NCBI RefSeq assembly: GCF_029407905.1
Contig: NC_073642.1
Location: 8,990,001 to 9,054,000 of the forward strand
Reading direction: 5' to 3'
DNA from: Bubalus kerabau
Taxonomy: Eukaryota > Chordata > Mammalia > Artiodactyla > Bovidae
Length of the DNA: 64,000 nucleotides
Within the stretch, counting starts at the first letter, position 1. Each line of letters begins with the position of its first letter. The position numbers and the translations under genes were made by a program. This document shows positions 42,703 through 55,104 of the stretch, piece after piece. The notes under the pieces were generated by a model. It saw only the letters and a list, made by a program, of their open reading frames with translations. It made no database searches and was not told the origin of the DNA.

Positions 42703-43385
42703 TGTCCAGGGCTAACCACCAGGAATGGGTGGATGTTTGTCGGCTCCTAGGTCTTAGGGAGCAAATCTGTAGGTTCCTGGAGACAATTTTGGCCTCTGGG
42801 GGCTCCAGGTCACTTTGCGAGGTTCATACACAGAAGGTTCTTTATTTCCTCCCTGGGACCTCTTACCAATAGAATTGACTTTGTGATCCCTTGGGTTAAG
42901 ATCCCAAAGGGGTGGTTTTCTAGGAACCAAGCCAGCAGCAGGTTCTTCCCACAAAAGTATGCCCTTGACAGAGAGAAATCTTCATCACACCCATCACACA
43001 CAATGGGCTAATTACTAACCCAAACACTACATTTACATTTTACATAGGTAAGATTCAGGGGATTAAGCTTCTGTGTGCAACTTTCCTTATGGACTAGCTA
43101 TGGTGTTTGGAGGTAACTGGAAAGAATTCTGTTAACTGGAACTCTTGATTAAATTAAGTGTAAACGTTAACTAGTTTTAGTATAAACATGGTCTTAAAAT
43201 ACAAAACTAGAGTAAGATTTAAGTAGTTAGCTTTTTTTATTTACTAGCTGCACTTATGGAATACATTTGGAAGAAATGTTGGAGGTTGGAACATATATGC
43301 AAAACAAAACAGAACCAAACACAGAGACTTACATTATTTGTGAGTATTGTATACTAAGTGAACATTTCAATTATAAAGAAATACT
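42703..43385. other. Unassigned AT-rich DNA
   Basis: No repeat or exon recognised. Confidence 0.4.
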
Positions 43386-43389
43386 CTAT

Positions 43390-43597
43390 GGACTTTTCTG
43401 GTGGCTCGGCAGTAAAAAATCTGCCTGCCAATGCAGGAGATGTGGGTTCAATCCCTGGGTCAGGAAGATCCCCTGGAGTAGGAAATGGCAACCCACTCTA
43501 ATATTCTTGCCTGGAAAATCCCATGGACAGAGGAGCTTGGCGAGCTATAGTCCATGGGGTCTCAAAGAACCAGACATGACTTAGCGACTGAGCACAC
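43390..43597 (+). mobile_element. Bov-tA SINE
   Basis: Head GGACTTTTCTGGTGGCTCGG, B box GGTTCAATCCCTGGG, body GGAAGATCCCCTGGAGTAGG and end GACATGACTTAGCGACTGAG. Confidence 0.94.
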
Positions 43598-43599
43598 GT

Positions 43600-44040
43600 T
43601 CTAATTTACAATCCCAATTAGGTTTAAGGACTTGGCATCTAAGAATCTTATGGCCTGAGGTCAAGTCTGCCCAGGGCTTTTGCAGAGAAAGAGTAGTCAG
43701 TTTCCATAACGGCTGCTTCTTGGAATTCCTTTTATTATTCACTTGAAGTCTGTATAGCTTCGCAAAAGTTTTAACCTTACAATGAACATATAGTTTATCA
43801 TCCAAGCCTGGCTATTTTTAACGTGAAAGGGGAAGCTATTATTAATAGTAATTAAGCAGACAATCAGATATTAACTGGGGCTATCGGGAGAGGCTTCTCA
43901 GGACCAGTGTAACCACGGCCTCTTCTTTCTCTGTCTCTACATTTACCATCCTGATATTTGCTTCAGGTTCTCCACTGAGATATTCCTATGGGTCTAAAAT
44001 GTGCAAGGCAGTTGTACTAAGTTCTCCCAAAGAATTGCTT
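43600..44040. other. Unassigned DNA
   Basis: No repeat or exon recognised. Confidence 0.4.
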
Positions 44041-44044
44041 GGAA

Positions 44045-44265
44045 GGCAGAAGAGCTCAGTAGTTAAGGGGACACATACTGGTGTTACCCTTTATTAGCTC
44101 TATGACCTAAAGTGACTTATTTCACCTCATGTGCCTTGATTTTCCTCATCTGTAAAATAGGAATTGCTTTGAGGGCTACAGAACCTAAAATGACATTTAT
44201 TATTGCATCATAGTATATAATGTCCACTCAATGACTGTAGCTCTTATGGTATGATTATTGAAGCA
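44045..44265 (+). mobile_element. MIR-family SINE
   Basis: The order AGAGCTCAGTAGTTAAGGGG, TATTAGCTCTATGACCTAAA, TTTTCCTCATCTGTAAAATA and GTCCACTCAATGACTGTAGC follows MIR on the plus strand. Confidence 0.78.
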
Positions 44266-44269
44266 ATGG

Positions 44270-46710
44270 ATTTGGTCAGCTTCAAAAACCACAAAAACTA
44301 GGAGTCTGACTTCCCTAAAGACTGAGCTTTGCAAGGGCTAGATAGTGTTGGGAGGAAGTACGTTGAAAAGGTTTTCTTATACTTTGTTAAATATTAAAAT
44401 GGTTTTTCCCTTGGAAGAAGCACTTTGGAAGGCAAGTCTAGGAAAGGCCTTTGGTTTCCTGAATTTTCTCAGATCTGGAAAGGTCTGGGTTTGTACTTTC
44501 CTGGGTAACAGGCACCAAGAAGACCTTGGTTTGCAAGCCCCTTTATGGAAACCCATTCACCTGCACTCCTTGAATATTTCCTTAAGCCATGCGGGGAAGT
44601 GATGTGGAGACATTTTGCAGATGAAGATACTGAGATTCACTTGGTAAAGAGAGGAAGACCCAGGCAGAGCTAGGACTGGCGGCAGATCTTGTGACACCAA
44701 GTTGGATTTCTTTCTGTTGCATCATTGCCCACTGGCTTTCTTTGAGGTTTAGCATGCAGCCACAAGGGCACACCCCTGGTGTGTCAGAGGCTAAGCTCGG
44801 GAATGCGGAATGACCAAGGGATCCCGGGACGTGCGTCACCGGCAGGGTACAGTCGGAGGCTCCTCCAAGCGTCAACAAGGCTCCCATCCCACAGAGGCTC
44901 AGCTGGGGCATTTTATTCAAAAAGAACTTTGTTCTTAGGGACTCTGGTTTGTTTGAATGGAACAAATCAGGATGATAACACAATCATAGTGATTTCCAAG
45001 GCATATGGGATGATTTCTTTTTGAAAGAGGAAGAAGAGCGACTGTTTTGTTGGGTATTTCCACAGCATTAACTCCCCCCATCCCATACGGATGTCAGATA
45101 CACATACAGGATTGCACATTAATGCAAAAGACACATGGCACTTCAGCTGGCTTGTGTGGTAACTGATGTGTGGGGGGTGTGTGTGTGCATGAACACATGC
45201 CCGCTGAGGGCGGTGATGCAGAATCACGTACAGACCTCCAGATGTCTGTCTGGGTGTGAATGGCCACACTCACCCACGCTTATGTCGATACAGTCCTGCG
45301 AAGCTCACTCTGCAGTGTGCATTTTGCTGTCCAACATCTTTATTTCTCAGCCACTTGGTTTCAGACTTGGAAAAGCTGCATCTGATGTTGAAAGCTAAGT
45401 TCACACCAGACAGCATATTTTAAAACCCAACATCTGATGCCTGAGGTGTGAAAAAAGTCTTTTTCATCCTCTACGTGCATACCAAAAGCTGGGAAAGTTT
45501 TTCTTAACTTACCAGGGAGCATAAAGCCTGGACAGAAGATGAGGGTATTGTGAGGGTAACTTATTTGATGTTCCAGAATGTATTTAGAAACGATCCCTGA
45601 CATTTCAGCCACAAAACTGTTTCAATAAATATTATTTGCTTAAAAAAAGGTCTAAATCTTCAGTGACAGGGGTAGCTTTTGAGAAAAGTTAAATTCAATA
45701 AATAAAAATAGTTTTATCTGACTTTAAAAGTATGTGATTACACACATAGATTTTGAAGCTTGTAAAACAAAAACGAAGCCACAAGAATCAGGTGAAGAAA
45801 TCAAGGCTGAAGGAAGTAAGGGCAGCACAATTGTTACGACAGAGGGCACGTTATTTTGCTGGAATAATTACTGCACCCTCCAGCTCATCTGAGCCTTCTC
45901 AGGGGCTGATCAAGACTTTCTCAAAAGTCCCAGGGCTGGAGGCTCCTCCCTCCCCGCCCTCCCTCTTTCCTTCCCATCTTCTCTAGCGGTCAGACCTGCA
46001 TCATCAACTGAAGGCTCCCCGTCCTGCTCATGATTCCTGCTCCCTTTACAGATCTCGTGTGTGTTAACTCCGGGAGGAGCCGGCTGACACATGTGCTCGT
46101 CAGTCACCTGCCCATGATTCCCAACCTCTCACCAGCTCCAGGTGTGGCTGCTGGTACCTGCACCACCTGGGTGGTGCTTTGTAGCACAAGTTTTTATTTT
46201 ATTTTACGTATATTCCGTGCCAGAGTGTAGGTGTCAAGGAGAAAAGGAACCTTGTCTGGCTTAGCTTTGTTCCTTTCCAAGTGTCCTTCATAGCATAGAA
46301 CCTTTCCCACAGAGTCAACTCGCAGCTAAAAGGTTTACTGAAGGAAGTTACAGGAAGACTGCCTCAGTCAAAGGATCTCCTGGGAAGTAGATTCTGTGTT
46401 TGCAAAAGTTAAACCTGGTCCTATAGTGGGCTTCAACTCTCAAGATGATTTTTTTTTTTTAAGTTAGGGTAGCTCAGAAAATAAATGTTGGCAACTGAGA
46501 ATTCTAAATCCTACGTCCCCAGTTGAATGGGGATATTATCCATGGTATTGGCTGAAGCCTTGTTTCCAGGCTGTGGTACAGCAGAGGTGGGGAAACTCAT
46601 GGGCATCATACTTAGTCCTCAGACCGCTAGGGTCCAGCCATCCCCCAACACTATATGGTAATAAGAGAGATGACATGTGCCAAGCCCTGTGGCTTCCTTA
46701 ATTCTCCATT
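44270..46710. other. Long largely unique region
   Basis: No named repeats apart from a short TG/G-rich run near 45170-45190 and poly-T at about 46448-46460. Open frames are short. No exon could be supported. Confidence 0.45.
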
Positions 46711-46722
46711 GTTCCTTTAGAA

Positions 46723-46919
46723 TAGCAGTTGGCAAACTTTGTCTGTGAAGGGCCAGACAAATATTTTAGGTTTTGAGGACCAGAAGGTCTCTGTTACAAC
46801 AATTTCACTCTGCCATTCTAGTGAGCAAGCAGCCACGGACACTAAATGAATGAGCGTGGCTGTGTTTTAACACGTGGTGGGCTGGATATGGGCCATGGGC
46901 TGTGGTTTGCTGACTGCTG
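46723..46919. mobile_element. hAT-type MITE with 8-bp target duplication
   Basis: Its ends are complementary: TAGCAGTTGGCAAAC on the left and GTTTGCTGACTGCTG on the right. It is flanked by 8-bp repeats CTTTAGAA (46715-46722) and CTCTAAAA (46920-46927), alike at six of eight positions, as expected for an old hAT insertion. The interior (GTGAAGGGCCAGACAAATAT, AATGAGCGTGGCTGTGTTTT) belongs to a hAT-Charlie-like family I recall but cannot name safely. Confidence 0.82.
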
Positions 46920-46984
46920 CTCTAAAACTGTTTGTAGCGATAGAAGAGGCATATGTGCAACAGATTCTTGAAGACCTCTCCTGA

Positions 46985-47150
46985 AAAGAATGCTTTCCTC
47001 CTGATCTCTTGTTTAATATTCAAGGAAGGAGGCAGCTTTGCCCCATTTGGTAGATGAGGATACCAAAGCTCCATAGCATCAGCCAAGTTGCCCATGGCAA
47101 CAGAGCTGGTAGGAGATGCAGGTGAGAGCTGAGTCCAGCTCTACTCGTCA
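46985..47150 (+). mobile_element. MIR fragment
   Basis: The words TTTGGTAGATGAGGATACCA, AAGTTGCCCATGGCAACAGA and GAGCTGGTAGGAGATGCAGG match the MIR 3' half, diverged. Confidence 0.62.
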
Positions 47151-47154
47151 GAAC

Positions 47155-48065
47155 TGACTCAGTTCTGTGATTCTCAGAAGTGACTCTACTGAGTCAGTGT
47201 TCTTTTTACCCTATGATTTCCTGGGTCTTGCCTTGGAGTGTGGGCAAACTAGCTCAAAATGCCACCGTGTAGTGTAAGGTCACGCCGCCCAGCTCTCCTG
47301 GAATGAATATCTGTCCCATGCTCACATACGTGGCAGGAAGCTGACTCTTATTCAACTCTTCTGCTTACACCAACAGGTCTGGTACAGATGACACCACGTT
47401 ACCTTGAAACGTGTGGAAACTGGCTGACTTTTCTACAACAGGCCTTTGTGCACAAGCCAGTGAATACCAATAGGAAAAAAAATAACCTTATCTCAAATTA
47501 AAAGAACAATCTTTAGAAAATAGCTGAAATGTAAGGTTAATTGGAGCCAGAAATGTCAAATTAATGCAGCAATGCCCCAGGGAGCCTGCCCTGGCCTTTG
47601 TGCACAGAATCAGTGCACATGGCGAAGGGAAGCAGGGAACGACATAATAGGATTTTAGGGAATCCCCTGTCACATTAAACAGGCTTTGCAATTAATTTCT
47701 TGCTGCAGTGTTATTTTCATTGGCCTATATTTTCTTTGACCTCTCACATTTTTTAAGCTACCAATGCGGGGCAAGTGGGATTTAGGACTGAAATGGGACA
47801 AACCCACAAAACTGTTTTGACTTAAAATCAGTAGAAATGTGATAAAACTGCAGTGGGGTGAGTGGGTAGTCAGAGTGCTCCTGGGGTGAGCTGGGGTTCC
47901 CAGGTCTGCAGTGGGCAAGCACTGACCTGGGGACACTGATCCCTGGGCCTGCTCTGCTTGGTCAGTATTTTTCAACATCATTCTCAGGTCCCATCTTGCA
48001 CCCCTTGCTTGGAGTACCCACGAGGAGGGCAATGGTCTTGCAAGCCAAGGTCTTGCATTCACTGA
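47155..48065. other. Unassigned DNA
   Basis: No repeat or exon recognised. Confidence 0.4.
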
Positions 48066-48069
48066 GCAT

Positions 48070-48290
48070 GAAACCCAGGCTAAATACTTTGTAAAAATAT
48101 TATGTTATTTAATCTTCACAAAACCTCATGAGATATATCTTATAATTATTGCCATTTTCAGATGGGGAAATGGAGGCACAGGGTAGTTAAGGGCCTGGTG
48201 GAAGCCACATAGGTAGTAAATATTCCAGGCTCAGATTTGAACCCGGGTCTTCCTGATTCCAGGGGTTGTGTGTTTAACTGCCCTTCCACG
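48070..48290 (+). mobile_element. MIR SINE
   Basis: Well preserved: TATGTTATTTAATCTTCACA, AACCTCATGAGATATAT, TTTCAGATGGGGAAATGGAG, GCACAGGGTAGTTAAGGGCC and GATTTGAACCCGGGTCTTCC. Confidence 0.9.
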
Positions 48291-48362
48291 TTTTCTCCTC
48301 CTTAGGATGATGCCAATGTTTACCCAGAATGCCTGCAGCCCACATAATCAAAATCAGTTTTA

Positions 48363-48835
48363 TTTGCATTTTCATCTTTTTATTTTGAATCAGGGTAAAA
48401 ATACACATAACATAAAAATTTATCATCTTGACTGTTTTTAGGTGTACACAGTTCAGTAGCTCTGTGTATTCACGTTGTTGTAAACCAACCCCCAGAGATT
48501 TTTTCTGTTGTAAAAGTGAACATCTGAAGCCATTAAAAAATTACTCCTCATTCCTCTACCTATCCTAAAACCTTGGCAACCACTGCTCCATTTTATGTCT
48601 CTATGAATTTGACTAGGTATCTCATACAAGAGGAATCATATAGGATTTGTCCTTTTGTGACTGGTTTATTTCACTTAGCATGATGTTGTAACAAGCATCA
48701 GAATTTCCTTCCTTTTAAGGCTGAATAACATTTCGTTGTATGGATGGACCACATTTGGTTTAACCATTCATCCATCAATGGGCATTTGGATGGCTTTCAC
48801 CTTTTATCTATTGTGAATTATGAAATTGTGAATGC
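48363..48835 (-). mobile_element. Old L1 (L1M-type) 3' fragment
   Basis: Antisense order: AGGGTAAAAATACACATAAC, GGTGTACACAGTTCAGTAGC, TAAAACCTTGGCAACCACTG, TATTTCACTTAGCATGATGT and AAGGCTGAATAACATTTCG. Confidence 0.88.
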
Positions 48836-48839
48836 AAAA

Positions 48840-49395
48840 TGGTTGAGTAACTAATAAAAAGATGAGAGACATTCTGCTATTTGGATTCATCTTTGCAGGG
48901 AACAGGAGCATTTAAGCACAATGCTGTGTAAGCTGGCTGCTTTGGGCTTCATGAGAAAGAATACGTGTATCTGAAAATTCTTTGGATGGACTTGGGGTAG
49001 AGAATTTTAAAGGCCTGTGTATTTTAAATACTCATAAAATATGGGAATCACAAATAAAATGGGCCATCCTTTTCTTGGAAAATATTGGTCTTGGAATTGT
49101 TGGAATGCCTGTATCTGCATTTTGGAGCAGTTTGTAGAAGTTAGTGCAGTCTCCCTATAGATCACATGTGTTAAAGCGTTTGTCCTATGTCAGGCTGATT
49201 TGCACTAAAATGTCACGTTAATTTAGAAATGTGTCCCAGGAGACATGAGTGGCTTTCCAGGGACCACTCTCAACTGTGTGCTCTAGGACTGTAGAGATAA
49301 CGCCTTGGCCTGTGATCAAGTTCTCTTCAAAGACCAGGGGTCCTAACAAAGGCCAGGCTGCAGAGATGGCTTCCTTCCTTGTGAAAAGAAGAAAG
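48840..49395. other. Unassigned AT-rich DNA
   Basis: No repeat or exon recognised. Confidence 0.4.
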
Positions 49396-49399
49396 GAAG

Positions 49400-49970
49400 G
49401 AAATGAGCACTTGGTTTCATTTCAATCCTCACCACTACCTTCTAAGATAGACATTGTTTTGTCCACTTTGTTGTTGTTCAGTTGCTAAGTCGTATCCAAG
49501 TCTTTGCAACCCCGCTGACTGCAGCAAGCCAGACTCCTCTGTCCTCCACTATCTCTTGGAGTTTGTAAAAATTCATGTCCACTTAGTCAGGGATGCTATC
49601 TAATCATCTCATCCTCTACTGCCCACTTCTATTGCCTTCAATCTTTCCCAGCATCAGGGTCTTTTCTAATGAGTTGGCCCTTCTCATCAGGTGGCTAAAG
49701 TATTGGAGCTTCAGCTTCAACATCAGTCCTTCCAGTGAATATTCAGGACTGATTTCCTTTAGGATGAACTGGTTGGATCTCCTTGCAGACCAAGGGATTC
49801 TCAAGAGTCTTCTCCAACACCACAACTGAAAAACATCAGTTCTTTGGCGTTCAGTCCCAAGGAGGAAACAGAAGCTCAGAAGGGTCAGTAACTCTATAAG
49901 TCAGTAAACAAAATAGCTAGACGTGGTCCTACATCCTGAGTCCCAGTCCAGCTCTTGTTCCTGCGAGCTG
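49400..49970 (+). mobile_element. MIR split by a BovB
   Basis: MIR words GTTTCATTTCAATCCTCACC and AAGATAGACATTGTTTTGTCC precede the BovB; GAGGAAACAGAAGCTCAGAA and CTAGACGTGGTCCTACATCC follow it. Together they read as one MIR with the BovB inside. Confidence 0.68.
49467..49853 (-). mobile_element. BovB 3' end
   Basis: Antisense, from TTTGTTGTTGTTCAGTTGCT to TTCTTTGGCGTTCAGTCCC, including CAGCATCAGGGTCTTTTCTA. 5'-truncated. Confidence 0.94.
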
Positions 49971-50295
49971 TGCTAAACTTCTTGTCATTTGGTTTGTAAA
50001 CTTAAAAAATATTCACAACCTAAAAGTTGCAAGTTATGTTTTATTTGGTGCCTGAGAGAACTGCTCTAAGGAGGCAAGGTGGGAGCCAAGTTATAAAGAA
50101 GTTTTGCAACAAAGAGTAGGTAGTCAGAACATCAAAGGACAACTATTAATTAAACAAAACCAGATATTCCAAGTTAAGGAATTCAGCACTTTTCTGTGTA
50201 TGGGAAGATGCAGGAGTCTGGATTCACAGAAATCATTCCTTTGATCTTCACTGTAGATATCTGGTTTCGATGCTGTAGTGCTTTTGATTCTGCTT

Positions 50296-50660
50296 TTGAA
50301 CTGTGATGTTGGAGAAGACTCTTGAAAGTCCTTTGCACAGTAAGGAGATCCACCAATCAATCCTTAAGGAAATCAACCCTGAATATTCATTGGAAGGACC
50401 TGATGCTGAAGCTGAAGCTCCAATACTTTGGCCACCTGATGTGAAGAGCTGACTTGTTGGAAAAGACCCTGATGCTGGGAAGGATTGAAGGCAGGAGAAG
50501 GGGACGACGGAGGATGTGATGGTTAGGTGGTATCACTGGCTCAGTGGACATGAGTTTGAGCACACTCTGGGAGATGGTGAAGGACAGGGAAGCCTGGTGT
50601 GCTGCAGTCCATGGGGTCACAAAGAATTGGACATGACTTAGTGAATGAACAACAACAACT
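50296..50660 (+). mobile_element. BovB 3' end
   Basis: Plus strand, from TTTGAACTGTGATGTTGGAG to GTGAATGAACAACAACAACT. It covers nearly the same part of BovB as the minus-strand copy at 49467-49853, so the two form a long inverted repeat. Confidence 0.94.
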
Positions 50661-50664
50661 AGCT

Positions 50665-52500
50665 AACTAGGACCAGTATCCTTTATTTTCCATCTGAATC
50701 TCCTCAGGGCTCACCATAGGGAGTGGCTACAGTCTGATGGCTGCTAGATGGCAGGTATTCTTTCCTTCCTGTTTCTTTAGGGCTCACCAGCTCACTGTCT
50801 AGGGTGGCTGCAATTGTTGATGATTGTGACAGATTTTGTTTGCTGATATGGCTGAAAATATTCCATTTCTCAGGTTCTTTAGGATAAGTTGTAAAGTTAG
50901 AGAAAATTCCAGCTTCCTTACACATTTCCATATCTTCCACAGACATATCTTCCATATTTGCATATGTTTATACACACATTAACACTATTTAATGTATATA
51001 TAATGATAGAACTCAATCTTCCACATGCTAATTATTTTTCAGAATATGTGCAATTGTTTAAAATCTACCCAAACTGAAGAATGAGTTTGAGTGTGTTTAG
51101 CCAACTCGGTGATTCATGATCTCTTAGGAGACCTGACATGTAACTTAGAGATGAGCATATATAGCCGGTTTATTTCTGGCCCTTTGTACTCCATTGATAA
51201 TTTGGAATTCCATATTTCAAACTTTCTCACCTTCCCCCTACAATGAGTGCAACTGTTTGTATTTCTAGCATGCTGCAAAGGTAGATGGATTTTAGAAGGC
51301 AGGAAGGATTTTGCTCTCATCAGGGCAAATCCTTAATTGGCCCTGCTAACCAGGTGGCCAGCTGATGAACCACTATATTTCAATGGTATAAGCAGCAATT
51401 TATAGTTAAATATTTGCACGTGTATCTAATTGCCTTTGTGAAATTGTTCCTGCCAAATAGAAGTCTGGTCGAGCCTTCAAAATAACTTGGCATCCAACAC
51501 GCATTAATATTTTAAACCAGCGCTAACACTTGGTGCTGCAGATCCAATTTTACTAATGTGTGTGTGTGTTTTTAAACACCTCCCACTGCAGTGTATAATT
51601 TTTGCATCTCTATAGCATGCTTAGAATACTACTGCAAGGTCCTGAGAACTGAGAATTCTGACGGTGTGTCCACGCTGCCCAAATAACCACTAGAAACTAC
51701 CCTGCCCCCCAATTCCGTTAATCGACTTTTATCCCCTAAATGATGTCCAAAAACCAAGTTCACTTTGCGTTACTGCCTTGGACCGTGGGCAAGGTCTGTC
51801 ACTCCATGCAATGCTGAATAGATGAGGGCACGGCGGCTGTGACTCTGGCTTTAACCCATGAATGAAGTCCTTCATGGAGCATGTATGTGCTCGCTCTGGG
51901 CTGGAGCAATGCAACCAGCATTTCCCGCAAAGCAGCAGGTGGGAGTTTCCCTTGCCAGAGGCGGGTGCGGATGAGCTCAGAGTCCACTGCAGAACCGTCT
52001 GGAGGGGTCCTGCAGGGCAGCGAGGAGCCAAGATGGTCCAGACAGACGGAGGAAAGACAGAGCAGTCTCGGAAAATGCAACTGCATGGGCTTGGTGCCTG
52101 GCAGGTGAGGGGCCCACAGGAGGGGGTGGGGTGCAAGGCTGGTGAGGACAGGGGCTCAAGATCACGGACCAATGTGCAAATTCACAAAGAGCTGTGAGCT
52201 TCAGCGAGAGCTTTCCTGGGGGCGGTGCACTAGGACCCCTGACGGGTCTGTCTCTGAGACAAGCAACTCTTGGGCTGCAGCATCAGCGCTCTGGGCAGGG
52301 GAACTTCATTTAACCCTGTTGAATACACTGTGATCCACTGACAATGAGGAGTAAATCGTCCACTTCCCCCAACCCTGGGGTCTTACGTATACAAAGATTG
52401 TGAGGTTAAACATCACGGCCAATTAGAATTCAAAAGCAATATTGGTGCAGCTACACTCTCAGACACTGCAGCAGTCATTTATTGATTTAACAAACACTAT
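50665..52500. other. Largely unique region
   Basis: AT-rich to about 51720 and GC-richer after. 51350-51600 is non-repetitive, with ATTAATATTTTAAACC-like words, and could be conserved non-coding DNA; this is a guess from composition. No exon supported. Confidence 0.45.
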
Positions 52501-52505
52501 TTCAT

Positions 52506-52703
52506 TCAGTGGTTTCCCAACCAGACAAGATGTCTGGAGGCGGACACTTTGGCTTATCATCACCGCTGTGGGAGTGCTCCTGGCATTGCATCGACTGGGC
52601 AGAGGCCAGGGGTGTTGCTACCCATCCTGCAGTGCACAGGACAGACCTACAACGAAGAATTATCTGACCCCAAGGGTCAGCAGTGCTGAGGTTGAGAAAC
52701 CCC
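52506..52703 (+). mobile_element. MER5A hAT MITE
   Basis: It runs from CAGTGGTTTCCCAACCAG to GAGGTTGAGAAACCCC, with TGCAGTGCACAGGACAGACC and AACGAAGAATTATCTGACCC inside. Essentially full length. Confidence 0.9.
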
Positions 52704-52715
52704 AGTTTGGTACTT

Positions 52716-52927
52716 GTGCGTGCTAAGTTGCTTCAGTCGTGTCCCACTCTGCGATGCTATGGACTGTAGCCCGCCAGGCTCCTCTCCCATGGGATTCTCT
52801 AGGCAAGAATACTGGAATGCATTGCCATGCCCATCCTCGGGGGATCTTCCTGACCCAGGGATCAAACCCATGTCTCTTACGTCTCCTGCATTAGCAGGTG
52901 GGTTCTTCACCACTAGCGCCACCTGGG
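52716..52927 (-). mobile_element. Bov-tA SINE with target duplication
   Basis: Antisense copy (GTGCGTGCTAAGTTGCTTCA to CACTAGCGCCACCTGGG). TTTGGTACTT (52706-52715) and TTTAGTACTT (52928-52937) flank it. It landed just after the MER5A. Confidence 0.95.
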
Positions 52928-52937
52928 TTTAGTACTT

Positions 52938-53375
52938 ACAGCTCTGAACTATATGCCAATCACTGGGGATATTGAGATAAATTAGACTTGCTCAGTGGCC
53001 TTGAGAAACCTGTGAGCTACAGCAAGGATAGACTTAGAGAGGCATAGCCGGGGTCAGGGGGGTGCTGTGGGCTGTATGTTTCCAGAAACAGGGACACCTA
53101 TGCCTAAGTCTGTGCACGGACCAAGGTGTTTGCTCTGCCCTTTCTCGTGTGAAAAAAAGTGAGCCATTTCCTTCCTTCGCTGCTGGGCCAGCTGTCTCTC
53201 GGCTGCATCACAAGTGAGATTAGCATGGGGAAGTTGGAATGGAAAAGAAAAGTTGAAGGAAAACAGCTAAGAAACCTTACACGGAATTCAGAATGCCTAG
53301 CTGTCCTTTACATTTTTATTTCTACATCATATTTTATTTGTAGAGGCAGGCAAGGACGTTGACTGAGTTGTTTGC
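52938..53375. other. Unassigned DNA
   Basis: No repeat or exon recognised. Confidence 0.4.
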
Positions 53376-53389
53376 AATCCAGGAGTTCT

Positions 53390-53597
53390 TGGGTTTCCCA
53401 GGTGACTCAGTGGTAAAGAATCTGCCTACCAACACAGGAGACGCGGGTTGGATCCCAGGGTTGGGAAGATCCCCTGGAGAAGGAAATGGCAACCCACTCC
53501 AGTGTTCTTGCCTGGAGAATCCCATGGACAGAGGAGCCTGGTGGGCTACAGTCCATGGGGTCACAGAGTCAGACACGACTGAGTGACTAAACAAGAA
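53390..53597 (+). mobile_element. Bov-tA SINE with perfect target duplication
   Basis: Head TGGGTTTCCCAGGTGACTCA, body GGAAGATCCCCTGGAGAAGG, end GACACGACTGAGTGACTAAA. CAGGAGTTCT at 53380-53389 and 53598-53607 is identical. Confidence 0.96.
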
Positions 53598-53609
53598 CAG
53601 GAGTTCTAG

Positions 53610-55100
53610 GTTCAGAGCTGACACAAAGGAGATGCTTAATAAACATTTGTTGATGTGGAATCTCATCTTGGGAGAAGTCTCTTACACTCTCCTGTGGGTG
53701 TGCTTTCAGGCAGATTCCTTTTATGGTGTCCAAAATTTACAAACGATGGGTGAGCCTGTCGTAAAGTGAGCAACACCATGAAAAAGCAGCCACTGCTGAT
53801 GCTCCGAGTAAGGCCCTTGCTCCCACTCTGCCTGCTTTTGCAATCAGGCTAGCTACCAGGGTCTGTTTCCTGCTGACCTTATTCTGCTGGGGAAGGTGGG
53901 CTGCAGCTGCTCCCCGAGCCAGGACCCCGACAGCTTCCCAGATGTTGGTGCTCCAGGGGTGACGGCGCCTTCTCAGTCCCCATGCCCCCAGCAAGGCTCC
54001 TGCCAGCTCAGGCCTGCGGTGACCCTTTCTGAGACTCCCGTTGGTTTCAGAGTCGTTTGCTGCCACTCTGGTTCACAGCAGGTCGAGTAACAGCATGGGA
54101 GAAATACAGGGGGACCCGGGGCTCACACCTAGGTGAAAGAGTGACATGAATGGAGAAGAAAATGTAAAAATTCCTCTGTGTTGGAGAGAGATTATGCCGG
54201 CTTACCCACTGGGTTCCCGCTGAGCGCAGTAGTAATTGGAATGTATTCTTTGCAAAGTTTATTGGGTCCTGGAGCGACTTGTTACTGAACTGGTCAATTA
54301 ATCTATTTTTTTTGTTTTTTAATGAGTTAGGGGATTTCCTTCAGCAGAAACTCACCAGGAAGCATGACTGAATGCCCAGAGCTCAGGGAAAGGCTGGCCT
54401 TTCCTTCTCAAAAACCCTATCCAACAATTGAAGTAGGAAACGGATGACTCCCGCTACAGGTGGCAAATTGGGCTGATGTGGGAGCCACAGAGGAAGGGTT
54501 TACCCCGCACAGAGGTGAGAGCAGAGCGGGAGGGGGGATCACCACGAAACCCGATTACTCAAGGGCAGCAGTTTGAGGATTCGGAAATAAATCCGTTAGT
54601 CTCCCTGCTGAGAGACAAATGATTTCTATTTAAAAACCTGCTTGTTCCATGCAGTAACTCCCAGCGTAGCAATAATTAATGATATCAGAAGGTTAAGAAA
54701 GACCTGCTGCTGGAATCCCTCTGCTCCAAGCATGAAATTGGATTAAAGTGAAGATAAACTTAGACACTAAATCTGTTGAGGAAATCAGTAATTATGTGGA
54801 AATGCACACATTTGGAGCTATTTGAGGGAGTCAAGTGGCTGATGGGGTAACAGTTTTGTCCCAGGCATTGGGGCCTTGGTGGAGATGAACCCTCAGAGGA
54901 CGCAGAACAAGGCATCATGCCCACTTTAGTCCCAACTCTAGATTTAATTTTTCTTTTTTCCCCAAAGTGAAGTTCTGTGGGCCTTTTGGATACATCCTAT
55001 GGCCAATTCTACTGGATTCCTACCTAGTATCCATTTCTCTTCTTTATTAGCAGATTTTTTTTTTCAGGGGGACAGGGTACAGACTACAGAAGGTAATTGC
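53610..55100. other. Largely unique region
   Basis: No named repeat. 54590-54860 is AT-rich and non-repetitive, with TAATTAATGATATCAG and ATTGGATTAAAGTGAAG words; a possible conserved non-coding element by composition only. Confidence 0.45.
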
Positions 55101-55104
55101 CAGG

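Noticed and set aside
43390..43597. tRNA-like A and B boxes in this and other Bov-tA copies considered as tRNA genes
   Set aside because: The boxes belong to the tRNA-derived head of the SINE; no cloverleaf with intact anticodon arm and acceptor stem is formed.
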